Source: JAGOEY01 sp017997515 (GTDB lineage Bacteria; Pseudomonadota; Gammaproteobacteria; Burkholderiales; Burkholderiaceae_C). From it: 64,000 bases of DNA. Positions within the stretch are counted from its first letter, which is position 1, and every line of letters begins with the position of its first letter. Below are positions 32,644 to 41,808 of the stretch, piece after piece. The stretch lies in assembly GCA_026314275.1 (NCBI GenBank), contig CP111109.1:744001-808000 (forward strand), in the 5' to 3' direction. The notes under the pieces are model-generated. The model saw only the letters and a program-made list of their open reading frames with translations, searched no databases and was not told the DNA's origin. Both the position numbers and the translations under genes were made by a program.

Positions 32644-33198
32644 ATGGGCTCACCCCCAGGCTTCGCTTCGCTCTCGCCAACCCCCTTGCAGGGGGCGACA
32701 CCAACGGCCTGGCAAAGCCAGCTCCGTGGTGTCTGCTGGAAGGGGCGGCGCGCACCGCATGCTTCGCGCAGCCGTGGCTTCACTTTGCTGGAGCTGCTGG
32801 TGGTCATCAGCATCGTGGCACTGGCCACGGCCGGGGTGTCGATGGCCATGCGCGACAGCAGCCAGACGCAACTGGAGCGCGAGGCCCAGCGCCTGGCCGC
32901 CCTGCTGGAGTCGGCCCGGGCGCAGTCACGCGCCAGTGGCATGGCGGTGCGCTGGCGCACCACGGCAGACGGGTTCCAGTTTGACGGTCTGCCGCAAGGG
33001 GCTTTGCCCACCCGCTGGATCGGCGAAGGTGTGGCCTTGTCGGGCGCAGGGGCTGCCGCGCTGCGGCTGGGCCCCGAACCGCTGATTGGCCGCCAGCACG
33101 TGGTGTTGACCCTGGCCCAGCAACCCGAGCGCCGCCTGTGGGTGGCCACCGACGGTCTGCGGCCTTTTGCGGTGCAGGCGGTGGAGCCGTCGCCGTGA
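32644..33198 (+). CDS. gspH: Type II secretion minor pseudopilin GspH with a repeat-derived leader
   Basis: The mature protein starts FTLLELLVVISIVALATAGV, a clear pseudopilin N-terminus with Glu5, and continues as a GspH beta-sandwich (about 140 residues). The only in-frame ATG is at 32644, directly after the gspG TAG; the one TTG alternative (32686) is also inside the repeat. So the leader before RG-F would be about 45 residues, of which some 32 are translated from family-1 repeat F. Normal pseudopilin leaders are 6-15 residues. The gene overlaps gspI by one base. Confidence 0.85.
   Translation: MGSPPGFASLSPTPLQGATPTAWQSQLRGVCWKGRRAPHASRSRGFTLLELLVVISIVALATAGVSMAMRDSSQTQLEREAQRLAALLESARAQSRASGMAVRWRTTADGFQFDGLPQGALPTRWIGEGVALSGAGAAALRLGPEPLIGRQHVVLTLAQQPERRLWVATDGLRPFAVQAVEPSP
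32651..32745 (+). repeat. Family-1 structured repeat, copy F (gspG-gspH junction, translated)
   Basis: CACCCCCAGGCTTCGCTTCG at the left, 7 bases after the gspG stop. Helix pairs are ACACC/GGTGT, ACGG/CCGT and CTGGC/GCCAG; the middle pair is again unique and compensated. It is open in the gspH frame throughout. Confidence 0.85.
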
Positions 33199-33557
33199 TG
33201 CGTGCCCCCCACCACGGCTTTACCCTGATCGAGGTGCTGGTAGCGCTGGCCATCGTGGCCATTGCGCTGATGGCCGGGCTGCAGGCCACGTCGGCGCTGA
33301 CACGGAATGCCCAGCGCCAGTCGGACGTGCTGCTGGCCCACCTGTGTGCCGAAAACGAGCTGGTCAAGGTGCGCCTGTCCAAACAGATGCCCAGCGTGGG
33401 TGACAGCACCCAGGCCTGTGAACAGGCCGGGCGCAGTTTTGAAGTGGCCATCCGTGTGCGCCCCACGCCCAACCCGGTGTTCCGCCGTGTGGATGCCCAG
33501 GTGCTGAGTGAAGGTTCTTCGGTTTTGCGTATCTCCACCATCGTGGGGAGGAACTGA
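33198..33557 (+). CDS. gspI: Type II secretion minor pseudopilin GspI
   Basis: A 119-residue minor pseudopilin. The leader MRAPHHG is followed by FTLIEVLVALAIVAIALMAG, with Glu5 of the mature form. The C-terminal region (LCAENELVKVRLSKQMPSVG) matches GspI. GspI, J and K form the tip complex of the pseudopilus. The ATG overlaps the gspH stop (TGATG) and its stop overlaps the gspJ start, so translation is coupled. Confidence 0.93.
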   Translation: MRAPHHGFTLIEVLVALAIVAIALMAGLQATSALTRNAQRQSDVLLAHLCAENELVKVRLSKQMPSVGDSTQACEQAGRSFEVAIRVRPTPNPVFRRVDAQVLSEGSSVLRISTIVGRN

Positions 33558-34264
33558 TGGCCGCCCCCCGTTTCTCTGCCGCACCCACACGCGGCTTCAC
33601 GCTGATCGAGCTGCTGGTGGCCATTTCCATCATGGCGCTGATGGCCATTCTGGGCTGGCGGGGGCTGGACGGCATGTCACGCGCGCAGGTGGCAACACAG
33701 GCGCGGGCGGACGAGGTGCTGACACTGCAGGCCGGGCTGGGCCAGTGGAGCGCCGACCTGGACGCGCTGGTGCAGATCCCACAAACCCAGTCACTCGACT
33801 GGGATGGCCGCGCGCTGCGTATCACCCGCCGCAGCAGCCAGCCCAACGACCCCGGCCCGCTGGTGGTGGCCTGGACCCGCCGCGCCACGGGTGGTGGCAG
33901 TGGCGTCTGGCTGCGCTGGCAGTCGCCGCCGCTGGTGAACCGGGGCGACTGGCAGCAGGCCTGGGCCCGCGCGGGTGTGTGGGCACAGAACCCGGGGGAC
34001 GCCGAGCGGCGCGACGAGGTCAGCATCCTGCCGCTCGACGGCTGGCAGTTGTTTTATTTCCGCAGCAATGCGTGGACCAACCCGTTGTCGAGTGGCGACA
34101 ACGCAGCAGGCGCTGCGGGGACCGCCGGGGCGGCCGGGGCGGCCGGGGCAGCGACCTTGCCCGACGGTGTGCGCCTGGTGCTTGACGTACCCGCAGGCCA
34201 TGCCCTCACCGGCCGCATCACCCACGACTGGGTGCGCCCCACCGTCGGCGGGGGCAAGTCATGA
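33557..34264 (+). CDS. gspJ: Type II secretion minor pseudopilin GspJ
   Basis: A 235-residue pseudopilin of the tip complex. Leader of 13 residues ending TRG, then FTLIELLVAISIMALMAILG. The body carries the GspJ pattern with WRGLDGMSRAQVATQ and DGWQLFYFRSNAWTNPLSSG. Near residue 185 is a low-complexity Ala/Gly tract (AAGTAGAAGAAGAA) encoded by a short GGCCGGGGC-type repeat, probably a slippage-prone loop. It overlaps gspK by four bases. Confidence 0.92.
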   Translation: MAAPRFSAAPTRGFTLIELLVAISIMALMAILGWRGLDGMSRAQVATQARADEVLTLQAGLGQWSADLDALVQIPQTQSLDWDGRALRITRRSSQPNDPGPLVVAWTRRATGGGSGVWLRWQSPPLVNRGDWQQAWARAGVWAQNPGDAERRDEVSILPLDGWQLFYFRSNAWTNPLSSGDNAAGAAGTAGAAGAAGAATLPDGVRLVLDVPAGHALTGRITHDWVRPTVGGGKS

Positions 34265-35241
34265 ACACACACACCCGGCCATTACGCGAAGCGGGCGCCG
34301 CCTTGCTGGCCGCCATGCTCACCGTCACGCTGGTGGCCACGCTGGCAGCGGCGGCGCTGTGGCAGCAGTGGCGCAGCGTGGAGGTGGAAACCTCCGAACG
34401 CGCCCGGGTGCAGGCGGCCTGGATTCTGGTGGGCGCACTCGACTGGTCGCGCCTCATCCTCAGCGAAGACGGCCGCTCCGGTGGCCCCGACCATCTGGCC
34501 GAACCCTGGGCCGTGCCGCTGCAGGAGGCGCGCCTGTCCACCTTTCTGGCGGCTGGTGACGGCGATGGTGTGCAGGACAACACCACCGACACCCGTGATG
34601 CGTTCCTGTCGGGCCAGATCGTTGACGCCCAGTCGCGCCTGAACGTGATGAACCTGGTGGACGGTGACAAGGTGTCGGCCACCGCCCTGGTGCGTTTCGG
34701 GCGGCTGTTTGAATTGCTGGGGCTGCCCCGGGCGCAGGCCAGTGTGCTGGCCAACCAGATGCTGCGCGCCACCAGCACCAGCGCCGATGACAGCGCCCCG
34801 CTAATGCCTTACCGCGTGGACGATCTGGTCTGGCTGGGCCTGCCAGCCCCCATGGTGGCGGTGCTGGCCCCGTACATCACCGTGCTGCCCATCAGCACAC
34901 CGGTCAACCTCAACACCGCCAGTGCCGAGGTGTTGTACGCCAGCGGTGCGGCCGACGATCTGGCCGCCGCCCAGACCCTGGTCGCGGCGCGCCAGAACAC
35001 CCATTTCAAGAACGTCAAAGACGCCTTGAAGCTGGTGAGCGACGACAGCGACAACCCCAATATCAACGACTTCGCCATTGCCTCGCGCTACTTTGAAGTG
35101 CGCGGCCGCCTGCGGCTGGAACAAACCATTGTGGAAGAGCGCTCCCTGGTGCAGCGCGACGGCAATACCGTCAAAACCCTGTGGCGCGAACGCGGTGCCA
35201 TTGCCGGGCTGGACGAAGCCCTGGCTCCGGTGACCCGGTAA
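34261..35241 (+). CDS. gspK: Type II secretion minor pseudopilin GspK
   Basis: A 326-residue large minor pseudopilin that caps the pseudopilus. The leader ends EAG, followed by AALLAAMLTVTLVATLAAAA; the +5 Glu of other pseudopilins is absent, as is usual for GspK. The inserted alpha domain includes SGQIVDAQSRLNVMNLV and PVNLNTASAEVLYA, a helix-hairpin-helix-like GspK block. ATGA coupling with gspJ. It is followed by a 51-base gap before gspL. Confidence 0.92.
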   Translation: MNTHTRPLREAGAALLAAMLTVTLVATLAAAALWQQWRSVEVETSERARVQAAWILVGALDWSRLILSEDGRSGGPDHLAEPWAVPLQEARLSTFLAAGDGDGVQDNTTDTRDAFLSGQIVDAQSRLNVMNLVDGDKVSATALVRFGRLFELLGLPRAQASVLANQMLRATSTSADDSAPLMPYRVDDLVWLGLPAPMVAVLAPYITVLPISTPVNLNTASAEVLYASGAADDLAAAQTLVAARQNTHFKNVKDALKLVSDDSDNPNINDFAIASRYFEVRGRLRLEQTIVEERSLVQRDGNTVKTLWRERGAIAGLDEALAPVTR

Positions 35242-35292
35242 CAACATGTCACCCCACATCCCTACAATGCGATCGCCGCACACATTCCTGCC

Positions 35293-36534
35293 ATGAGCAC
35301 CCTGATCGTTTTTCTGAGCCCCCCCGGCGCACCACCTGCGGCGGACTACCGCTACGCCCTCACGCTGGACGGCCATGCGGTCACCGACCACGGCAGCGTT
35401 CCCCTCGCCCTGCTGCCCCACACCGGGCGCACCGGAGGAGACGTGGTTGCTGTGGTGCCCGCACGTGCGTTGTCGTGGCACCGCGTGACCTTGCCCAAGG
35501 GCACGGGAGCCAACTCCCCGCGCCTGCGGGCCGTGCTGGAAGGCCTGCTGGAAGAGCGGCTGCTGGACGACCCGGCCGCCCTGCACTTTGCACTGGAACC
35601 CGGCCACCGCCCCGGCCAGCCCGTGTGGGTGGCAGCCTGCAACCGCGCCTGGCTGCAAGCCTCCGTGTTAGCGCTGGAGAGCGCCAACCGCCCGGTGGCC
35701 CGCATCGTTCCCGAATTTGCCCCACCGGATGCTGTGGCGGGCGACGGCACCCCTCTCACCCTCCATGCCATCGGCACGCCCGACGACGCCCAGTGGGTGG
35801 CTGTGGGGTATGGCGCGGACCGCAGTGTGGCCGTGTTCCCCCTGTCTGCCGCCACGCTGGCGCTGGTGCAGCTGCCCGCCGATGGCGACACCCCCGTGCT
35901 GGCCGAACCTGCTGTTGCGGCCCAGGCCGAGGGCCTGCTGGGCCGCCCGGTCACGCTGCAGACCGGTGCCCAGCGCTGGCTGGCATCGGCCCGCAACGGC
36001 TGGGACCTGGCGCAGTTCGACCTGGCCAGCTCGGGCCGCACACGGGCCTTCAAAAAGGCCGGCACCCTCGGCACCAGCCTGCTGCGTGCGCCCCAGTGGC
36101 GCGCGGCGCGCTGGGGGGCTGCGGCGCTGGTGCTGGTCAACCTGGTGGGGCTCAACGCCTGGGCCTGGCGCGAAAAGTCGGCGCTGCAGGACAAACAGAA
36201 TTCGGTGCGCGGCCTGCTCACCCAAACCTTCCCCGGGGTGCAGGTGGTGGTGGATGCGCCGCTGCAGATGGAGCGTGAAGTGGCGCTGCTGCGCCAGTCA
36301 GCGGGTGGTGTGTCCGGGCGTGACCTGGAGAGTATTTTGGCATCATTAAGTGCTGCAGCGCCCGCTGGTAAAGCGGCAACAGCTATTGAATTTGCAGCAG
36401 GTGAAGCCCGCATCAAAGGCCTGGCCCTGAGCGCGGAAGAAGCCGCTGGGCTGGCCACCCGGCTGAAAACCCAGGGCTACGCCGCCCGCACCGACGGCGA
36501 CACCCTGCTGGTGCGCCTGGAGGTGGCCCCATGA
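35293..36534 (+). CDS. gspL: Type II secretion assembly platform protein GspL
   Basis: A 413-residue bitopic inner-membrane protein. The cytoplasmic N-terminal domain is actin-like and binds the GspE ATPase. A single membrane helix near residue 275-295 (WGAAALVLVNLVGLNAWAW) leads to a periplasmic ferredoxin-like domain that pairs with GspM. Residues about 352-368 (ASLSAAAPAGKAATAIE) are encoded by a family-2 repeat. It overlaps gspM by four bases. Confidence 0.9.
   Translation: MSTLIVFLSPPGAPPAADYRYALTLDGHAVTDHGSVPLALLPHTGRTGGDVVAVVPARALSWHRVTLPKGTGANSPRLRAVLEGLLEERLLDDPAALHFALEPGHRPGQPVWVAACNRAWLQASVLALESANRPVARIVPEFAPPDAVAGDGTPLTLHAIGTPDDAQWVAVGYGADRSVAVFPLSAATLALVQLPADGDTPVLAEPAVAAQAEGLLGRPVTLQTGAQRWLASARNGWDLAQFDLASSGRTRAFKKAGTLGTSLLRAPQWRAARWGAAALVLVNLVGLNAWAWREKSALQDKQNSVRGLLTQTFPGVQVVVDAPLQMEREVALLRQSAGGVSGRDLESILASLSAAAPAGKAATAIEFAAGEARIKGLALSAEEAAGLATRLKTQGYAARTDGDTLLVRLEVAP
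36351..36400 (-). repeat. Family-2 dispersed repeat inside gspL
   Basis: Minus strand reads CAAATTCAATAGCTGTTGCC then AGCGGGCGCTGCAGC. It is in frame with gspL, in the periplasmic domain. Confidence 0.5.
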
Positions 36535-37055
36535 AGATGCCCGAAACACTCCAGCGCCGCTGGAACAGCCTGCTCCCGCGTGAAAAAACGCTGGCGCAGG
36601 TGACCGCCGCCGTGATCGGTGTGGCCCTGCTGTGGTGGCTGGCAGTGGCCCCGGCCCTGCAAACCCTGCGCACCGCCAACACCCGCCACCAGGCGCTGGA
36701 CACCCAGCTCCAGCAGATGAAGCGCTTGCAGGCCCAGGCCCAGCAGCTGCAGACCCAGCCCAAGATCGGGGCCGACGAGTCGCTGCGGGCGCTGGAAGCC
36801 TCCGTGAAGCAACGCCTGGGCACCGGGGGCCAGCTGAATGTGGCGGGTGACCGCGCCACCGTGACACTCAAAGCCGTGCCCGCCGAGGCCATCGCTCCCT
36901 GGCTGGCCCAGGTGCGCACCAACGCCCGCGCGCTGCCGGTCGAAGCCCGCCTGGTGCGCAGCACCGCGCCGGTGGCCACAAAACCCGGTGAGGCAAGCAC
37001 CCCACCCCCCGCACGCTGGGACGGCACGGTGGTGCTGACCCTGCCCGCGCGCTGA
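36531..37055 (+). CDS. gspM: Type II secretion assembly platform protein GspM
   Basis: A 174-residue inner-membrane protein. A short cytoplasmic tail (LQRRWNSLLPREKTLAQ) is typical of GspM, followed by a membrane helix (AAVIGVALLWWLAVAPAL), a coiled-coil rich in Gln, and a small periplasmic ferredoxin-like domain. It partners GspL. It overlaps gspL by four bases and is followed by gspN three bases later. Confidence 0.88.
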   Translation: MKMPETLQRRWNSLLPREKTLAQVTAAVIGVALLWWLAVAPALQTLRTANTRHQALDTQLQQMKRLQAQAQQLQTQPKIGADESLRALEASVKQRLGTGGQLNVAGDRATVTLKAVPAEAIAPWLAQVRTNARALPVEARLVRSTAPVATKPGEASTPPPARWDGTVVLTLPAR

Positions 37056-37058
37056 GCT

Positions 37059-37886
37059 GTGGTGTTGGCCTCCTCCCGCTCTTATTCCCCATCGTCCCGC
37101 GCCCGTGGGGGCACCGGGGTGCCCCGTGCGCCGTGGGGCTGGGCGGTGGCGGGTGGTGTGTGTGGCGTGCTGCTGGCAGTCCTTTTTTTTGCGCCCGCGC
37201 GTTGGCTGGCGTCGGGTGTACACAGTGCATCGGGCGGCCGGGTGGTGTTGGCTGAGGCGCGTGGCACGGTCTGGGACGGCTCGGCCCAACTGGTGCTGAC
37301 GGGTGGCACCGACAGCCGCGACGCCACCGCCCTGCCCGGGCGCACCACCTGGCAGTTGCGCCCTGCGCTGGACGGCATCCGTGCGCGCATCGAGGCCGCC
37401 TGCTGCACGCAGCACCCGGTGCAGATGCATGCCCGGCCCCGCTGGGGCGGTGCGCAGGTCACGATGGCAGACAGCCAGAGCCAGTGGCCCGCGGCCTTGC
37501 TGGTGGGCCTGGGAACCCCCTGGAACACCATCCAGGCGCAGGGCCAACTGGGCCTGTCCACACAAGGCCTTTCAGTAGAATGGACCGAGGGCCGACTGGC
37601 CGTGGCCGGACAGGCACGGCTGGAGGCTTTGCAGGTGTCTTCGCGCCTGTCCACCCTGCAGCCCATGGGCAGTTACCGCATCACCTTCAACGGAGGCCCT
37701 GTGCCCTCACTCCAACTCGACACGATCGAAGGCGCGCTGCAGCTCAAGGGCAGCGGCAGCTGGGTGGGCTCGCGCCTGCGCTTCAACGGTGAAGCCAGTG
37801 CCGCCCCCGACCGCGAGGCCGCACTGTCGAACCTCCTGAACATCATCGGACGCCGCAACGGCTCCCGCTCTCTTATTTCTATATGA
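37059..37886 (+). CDS. gspN: Type II secretion protein GspN
   Basis: A 275-residue protein with an N-terminal membrane segment (WAVAGGVCGVLLAVLFFAPA) and a GspN periplasmic domain (LAEARGTVWDGSAQLVLTGG, LPGRTTWQLRP). GspN is an accessory part found in some systems; its role is not well known. The start is GTG at 37059 right after the gspM stop. The protein ends RNGSRSLISI and its TGA stop is the start of repeat G, so the original C-terminus may have been altered. Confidence 0.83.
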   Translation: MVLASSRSYSPSSRARGGTGVPRAPWGWAVAGGVCGVLLAVLFFAPARWLASGVHSASGGRVVLAEARGTVWDGSAQLVLTGGTDSRDATALPGRTTWQLRPALDGIRARIEAACCTQHPVQMHARPRWGGAQVTMADSQSQWPAALLVGLGTPWNTIQAQGQLGLSTQGLSVEWTEGRLAVAGQARLEALQVSSRLSTLQPMGSYRITFNGGPVPSLQLDTIEGALQLKGSGSWVGSRLRFNGEASAAPDREAALSNLLNIIGRRNGSRSLISI

Positions 37887-37987
37887 ACACCCCCAGGCTT
37901 CGCGGACTTCGTTCCGCTACTCCTACCCCCTTGCAGGGGGCGACACCAGCGGCCTGGCAAAGCCAGATCCGCGGTGTCTGCTGGAAG
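37884..37987 (+). repeat. Family-1 structured repeat, copy G (after gspN)
   Basis: TGAACACCCCCAGGC begins with the gspN stop codon. Helix pairs are ACACC/GGTGT, GCGG/CCGC and CTGGC/GCCAG. Confidence 0.85.
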
Positions 37988-38040
37988 AGCGCTTGTGCTT
38001 CGCACGGTGCGCGGCGTTTGCACATGGTCTCTGAGTCGCT

Positions 38041-40356
38041 GTGAATACTGGCATGAAATTTATGAAAACATCCTTTCGGCGTCGCTTGCAAACTGCTACT
38101 GCTTCTGTAGCTGTCATCGCCCAGCTGGCGGGCGCTAGTGGCACAATTTATGCACAAACAGCCACCTCGGGCAGTGTGCGCCCGGGTGAGCCCGTCACGC
38201 TGAATTTCACCAACGCCGAGATCGACGCCGTGGCCCGCACCATGGCCACCATCACCGGGCGCAATGTGGTGGTGGACCCGCGCGTCAAGGGCACGATGAG
38301 CCTGCTGAGTGAACGGGCGGTGTCGCCCCGGGCCGCGTTTGACCAGTTCCTCGCCGCGCTGCGCCTGCAGGGTTTCACGGTGGTGGAAAGCGCCGGGCTT
38401 TACAAGGTGGTGCCCGAGGCCGACGCCAAGCTGCAGGGCGGTGCGGTCAGTATGTCGAGCAGCGACACGGCGACTGCAGGTGGTGCCAGTGGCAGCCGCA
38501 TCGTGACGCAGATCTTCCGCCTCAACTACGAGTCGGCCAGCAACCTGGTGCCGGTGCTGCGCCCGCTGATCAGCCCCAACAACACCATCAACGTCAACCC
38601 CGGCAACAACTCGCTGGTCATCACCGACTACGCCGACAACCTGCAGCGTATGGCGCGCATCATCGCCGCGCTGGACGTGTCGAACGCCACCGATGTCGAG
38701 GTGATTCCGCTGCAACATGCGATTGCGTCCGACCTGGCGCCTCTGGTGGCCAAACTGATCGAGTCCGGCAGTGCAGGCCCTGGCACTGCCGCACAAGGCC
38801 AGTCCGACAACTCTTTCAAAACCACGTTGATGGCCGAGCCGCGCTCCAACGCGCTGGTGTTACGCGCCGCCAACCCGGCCCGCGTGGCGCTGGTGCGCGC
38901 GCTGGTGGCCAAGCTCGACCAACCCACCGCCCTGGGCAGCAACGGCAATGCGGGCAACATTTATGTGGTGTACCTGAAGAATGCCGATGCAGCCAAACTG
39001 GCGGTGACACTGCGGGCTGCCATGGCAGCCAACACCCCCAGTGGTGCCGCCAGCAGCGGCGGTGGCAACACGGGCACCACAACCACCACGGCGTCCACCA
39101 ACACAGGCGGCGGTTTGAGCGGCAGCAACAGCAACTCCAGCAGCACGGGCAGCGGCATGTCCGGCGGGCCGTCCGGCAGCCTGGGCGGCGGCTCCAGCCA
39201 GCCGTCCACCGGCGGCCAGATCCAGGCCGACCCGGCCACCAATTCACTGATCATCACCGCGTCCGAGCCGCAGTACCGCCAGCTGCGCGCCGTGATCGAC
39301 AAACTCGACGGCCGCCGCGCCCAGGTGCTGGTGGAAAGCCTGATCGCCGAAGTCAACGTGGACAAGGCGGCGCAGTTTGGTGTGCAGTGGCAAAGCCTGC
39401 TGGGCCAGAACGGCAGCCTGATCGGGCTGGCGGGCAGCAACTTCACCGTCGGTGGTGTGAACCTGTTCACACTGGCCGCGGGTTTGTCCGGCGGTGTGAC
39501 GTCCACATCCACCCTGCCCTCGGCAGGATTTAACCTCGGCCTGGCCGCCAAACACAACGGCGAATATGTGCTGGGCGCACTGGCCAACCTGCTGCAGAGC
39601 AGCGGCGACGGCAACGTGTTGTCCACCCCGAACCTGCTGACCCTGGACAACGAAGAGGCCAAGATCCTGATCGGCGAAAACGTGCCTTTCGTCACCGGCT
39701 CGTACTCCAACTCCAACAACGCTGGCACCGTGAACCCGTTCACCACGGTGGAACGCAAGGACGTGGGCCTGATGCTGCGGGTCAAGCCGCAGATCAATGA
39801 AAACGGCACGGTGAAGATGGTGATTTACCAGGAAACATCGGCCGTCAAGGAAGACACCGCCAAGGCCAGCAACGGCCCCACCACCACCAAACGCACCATC
39901 GAATCCACCATCCTGGTGGAAGACGGCTCCATCATCGTGCTGGGCGGCCTGCTGGAAGACCGTTTCACCGGCAACCAACAAAAGGTGCCCTACCTCGGTG
40001 ACATTCCCGGTGTGGGAGTCCTGTTCCGCAGCGACACCCGCGTGCGCAAGAAGACCAACCTGATGGTGTTCCTGCGCCCGGTGGTGGTGCGCGACGCCAA
40101 CGCCAGCACCCAGCTGTCGATGGACCGCTACGACCTGATGCGTGGTGTGCAGAAGGACACCCAGCCGGTGCAAAGCAGCACCGTGCCGATCAACGAAGCG
40201 CCGATCCTGCCCGTACTGCCGAATGTGCTCAACCCGGCCATGCCCCTGGGCCTGGCCGAGCCGCCACCGGTCAAAGGTCCAGCCCCCGTGACGGCACGAC
40301 CGCCGCAGACCACACAAGTGCCCCTTGGCGACCCATCGGGTGCCGTGTGGCGCTGA
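38041..40356 (+). CDS. gspD: Type II secretion outer-membrane secretin GspD
   Basis: A 771-residue secretin forming the outer-membrane gate. Signal peptide (cleavage near IYAQ at about residue 39), N0 domain (VTLNFTNAEIDAVARTM), N1-N3 domains, a Ser/Gly/Thr-rich linker of about 60 residues (near 335-395) inside N3, and the secretin core with VPFVTGSYSN and VPYLGDIPGVGVLF. The tail is Pro-rich. The start may be GTG 38041 or ATG 38053. A family-2 repeat encodes part of the signal peptide (ATASVAVIAQLAGASGTIYA). No GspS pilotin is adjacent. Confidence 0.94.
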   Translation: MNTGMKFMKTSFRRRLQTATASVAVIAQLAGASGTIYAQTATSGSVRPGEPVTLNFTNAEIDAVARTMATITGRNVVVDPRVKGTMSLLSERAVSPRAAFDQFLAALRLQGFTVVESAGLYKVVPEADAKLQGGAVSMSSSDTATAGGASGSRIVTQIFRLNYESASNLVPVLRPLISPNNTINVNPGNNSLVITDYADNLQRMARIIAALDVSNATDVEVIPLQHAIASDLAPLVAKLIESGSAGPGTAAQGQSDNSFKTTLMAEPRSNALVLRAANPARVALVRALVAKLDQPTALGSNGNAGNIYVVYLKNADAAKLAVTLRAAMAANTPSGAASSGGGNTGTTTTTASTNTGGGLSGSNSNSSSTGSGMSGGPSGSLGGGSSQPSTGGQIQADPATNSLIITASEPQYRQLRAVIDKLDGRRAQVLVESLIAEVNVDKAAQFGVQWQSLLGQNGSLIGLAGSNFTVGGVNLFTLAAGLSGGVTSTSTLPSAGFNLGLAAKHNGEYVLGALANLLQSSGDGNVLSTPNLLTLDNEEAKILIGENVPFVTGSYSNSNNAGTVNPFTTVERKDVGLMLRVKPQINENGTVKMVIYQETSAVKEDTAKASNGPTTTKRTIESTILVEDGSIIVLGGLLEDRFTGNQQKVPYLGDIPGVGVLFRSDTRVRKKTNLMVFLRPVVVRDANASTQLSMDRYDLMRGVQKDTQPVQSSTVPINEAPILPVLPNVLNPAMPLGLAEPPPVKGPAPVTARPPQTTQVPLGDPSGAVWR
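38094..38144 (+). repeat. Family-2 dispersed repeat inside the gspD signal peptide
   Basis: TGCTACTGCTTCTGTAGCTG with right arm GGCGGGCGCTAGTGGCAC. In frame with gspD. Confidence 0.55.
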
Positions 40357-40378
40357 GTTTTGGGATGTGTGACGCCTG

Positions 40379-41767
40379 ATGCGATACCCCCTTCCCTACG
40401 CCTTTGCCCGCACCCACCAGCTGCTGCTGGAGGAAGACGGCGACCACAGCACACTCTGGCACGGTGCCGCACCCGATGCCAGCGCCTGCAGCGAAGTGAT
40501 GCGCCGCCACCCGGTCACCGCCCTGCAGGCCACCGACGCCAACACCCTGGCCCAGCGCATCAGCGCCGCCTATGCGCAGGGTGAATCCAGCGCCGCCGCT
40601 GTGGTGAGTGAGGTGCAGGGCGACGCCGACCTGGCGCGCATGATGCAAGACCTGCCTGCGGTGGAAGACTTGCTCGAATCCGCAGGCGACGCGCCCATCA
40701 TCCGGATGCTCAACGCACTGCTGACGCAGGCCGCACGCGACGGCGCAAGTGACATCCACATCGAGCCCTACGAGCGCCATTCGAGTGTGCGCTTCCGGGT
40801 GGACGGCACGCTGCGCGAAGTGGTGCAGCCCAACCGAGCCCTCCACGCGGCCCTGATTTCGCGCCTGAAGATCATGGCCGACCTCGACATTTCCGAGAAA
40901 CGCCTGCCGCAGGACGGCCGTATCAGCCTGCGTATCGGCACCCGCGCCGTGGACGTGCGCGTGAGCACCCTGCCCAGCGCCCACGGCGAACGCGCCGTGC
41001 TGCGGCTGCTGGACAAAAGCGGCGGTACGCTGAGCCTCGAATCGGTGGGTATGCAGGGCGACGCACTGGCCAAGCTGCAGGGCCTGATCGCCCAGCCCCA
41101 CGGCATCATCCTGGTGACAGGCCCCACCGGCTCGGGCAAAACCACCACGTTGTACGCCGCGCTGAGCCAGCTCGACGCCCACCGCTCTAACATCATGACG
41201 GTCGAAGACCCGATCGAATACGAGCTGCCCGGTGTCGGCCAGACCCAGGTCAACGCCAAGATCGACCTGACCTTCGCCAAGGCCCTGCGCGCCATCCTGC
41301 GGCAAGACCCTGACGTGATCATGATCGGTGAAATCCGCGATTTCGAAACCGCCCAGATCGCCATCCAGGCGTCGCTGACCGGCCACTTGGTGCTGGCCAC
41401 CCTGCACACCAACGACGCATCCAGCGCAGTGACCCGGCTGACCGACATGGGGGTCGAGCCGTTTTTGCTGAGCAGCTCGCTGCTCGGTGTGCTGGCCCAG
41501 CGCCTGGTGCGCAAGGTCTGCACGGTCTGTGCTGGCAAGGGCTGCGACAGCTGCGGCCAAACGGGTTACCAGGGCCGCACCGGCGTGTTCGAACTGCTGG
41601 TGACCAACGACGCCATCCGCGCCCAGATCCACAACCGCACGTCCGAGGCCGACATCCGCACCACAGCGCTGGCCAGTGGCATGACGCTGATGCGTGACGA
41701 CGGGGAGCGGCTGGTACGGAGCGGTATCACCTCGCGGGAAGAGCTGCTGCGGGTGACGCGGGACTAA
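40379..41767 (+). CDS. gspE: Type II secretion ATPase GspE
   Basis: A 462-residue hexameric cytoplasmic ATPase powering pseudopilus assembly. Walker A GPTGSGKTTT (about 247-256), the Asp box VEDPIEYELPG, Walker B IMIGEIRDFETA, the His box HLVLATLHTND and the zinc tetra-Cys loop CTVCAGKGCDSC (about 380-391) are all visible. The N-terminal domain that binds GspL is short. It is normally followed by gspF, but here a toxin-antitoxin cassette of about 760 bases intervenes. Confidence 0.95.
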   Translation: MRYPLPYAFARTHQLLLEEDGDHSTLWHGAAPDASACSEVMRRHPVTALQATDANTLAQRISAAYAQGESSAAAVVSEVQGDADLARMMQDLPAVEDLLESAGDAPIIRMLNALLTQAARDGASDIHIEPYERHSSVRFRVDGTLREVVQPNRALHAALISRLKIMADLDISEKRLPQDGRISLRIGTRAVDVRVSTLPSAHGERAVLRLLDKSGGTLSLESVGMQGDALAKLQGLIAQPHGIILVTGPTGSGKTTTLYAALSQLDAHRSNIMTVEDPIEYELPGVGQTQVNAKIDLTFAKALRAILRQDPDVIMIGEIRDFETAQIAIQASLTGHLVLATLHTNDASSAVTRLTDMGVEPFLLSSSLLGVLAQRLVRKVCTVCAGKGCDSCGQTGYQGRTGVFELLVTNDAIRAQIHNRTSEADIRTTALASGMTLMRDDGERLVRSGITSREELLRVTRD

Positions 41768-41781
41768 ACTCCGTAAAATAA

Positions 41782-41795
41782 GACGAAATTTCGTC
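41782..41795. promoter_or_regulatory. Operator palindrome of the toxin-antitoxin cassette
   Basis: GACGAAATTTCGTC is a perfect 14-base palindrome 13 bases before the antitoxin ATG and next to a TAAAAT -10-like box. It is placed as expected for autorepression. Confidence 0.6.
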
Positions 41796-41808
41796 GAAAA
41801 GGACCACC

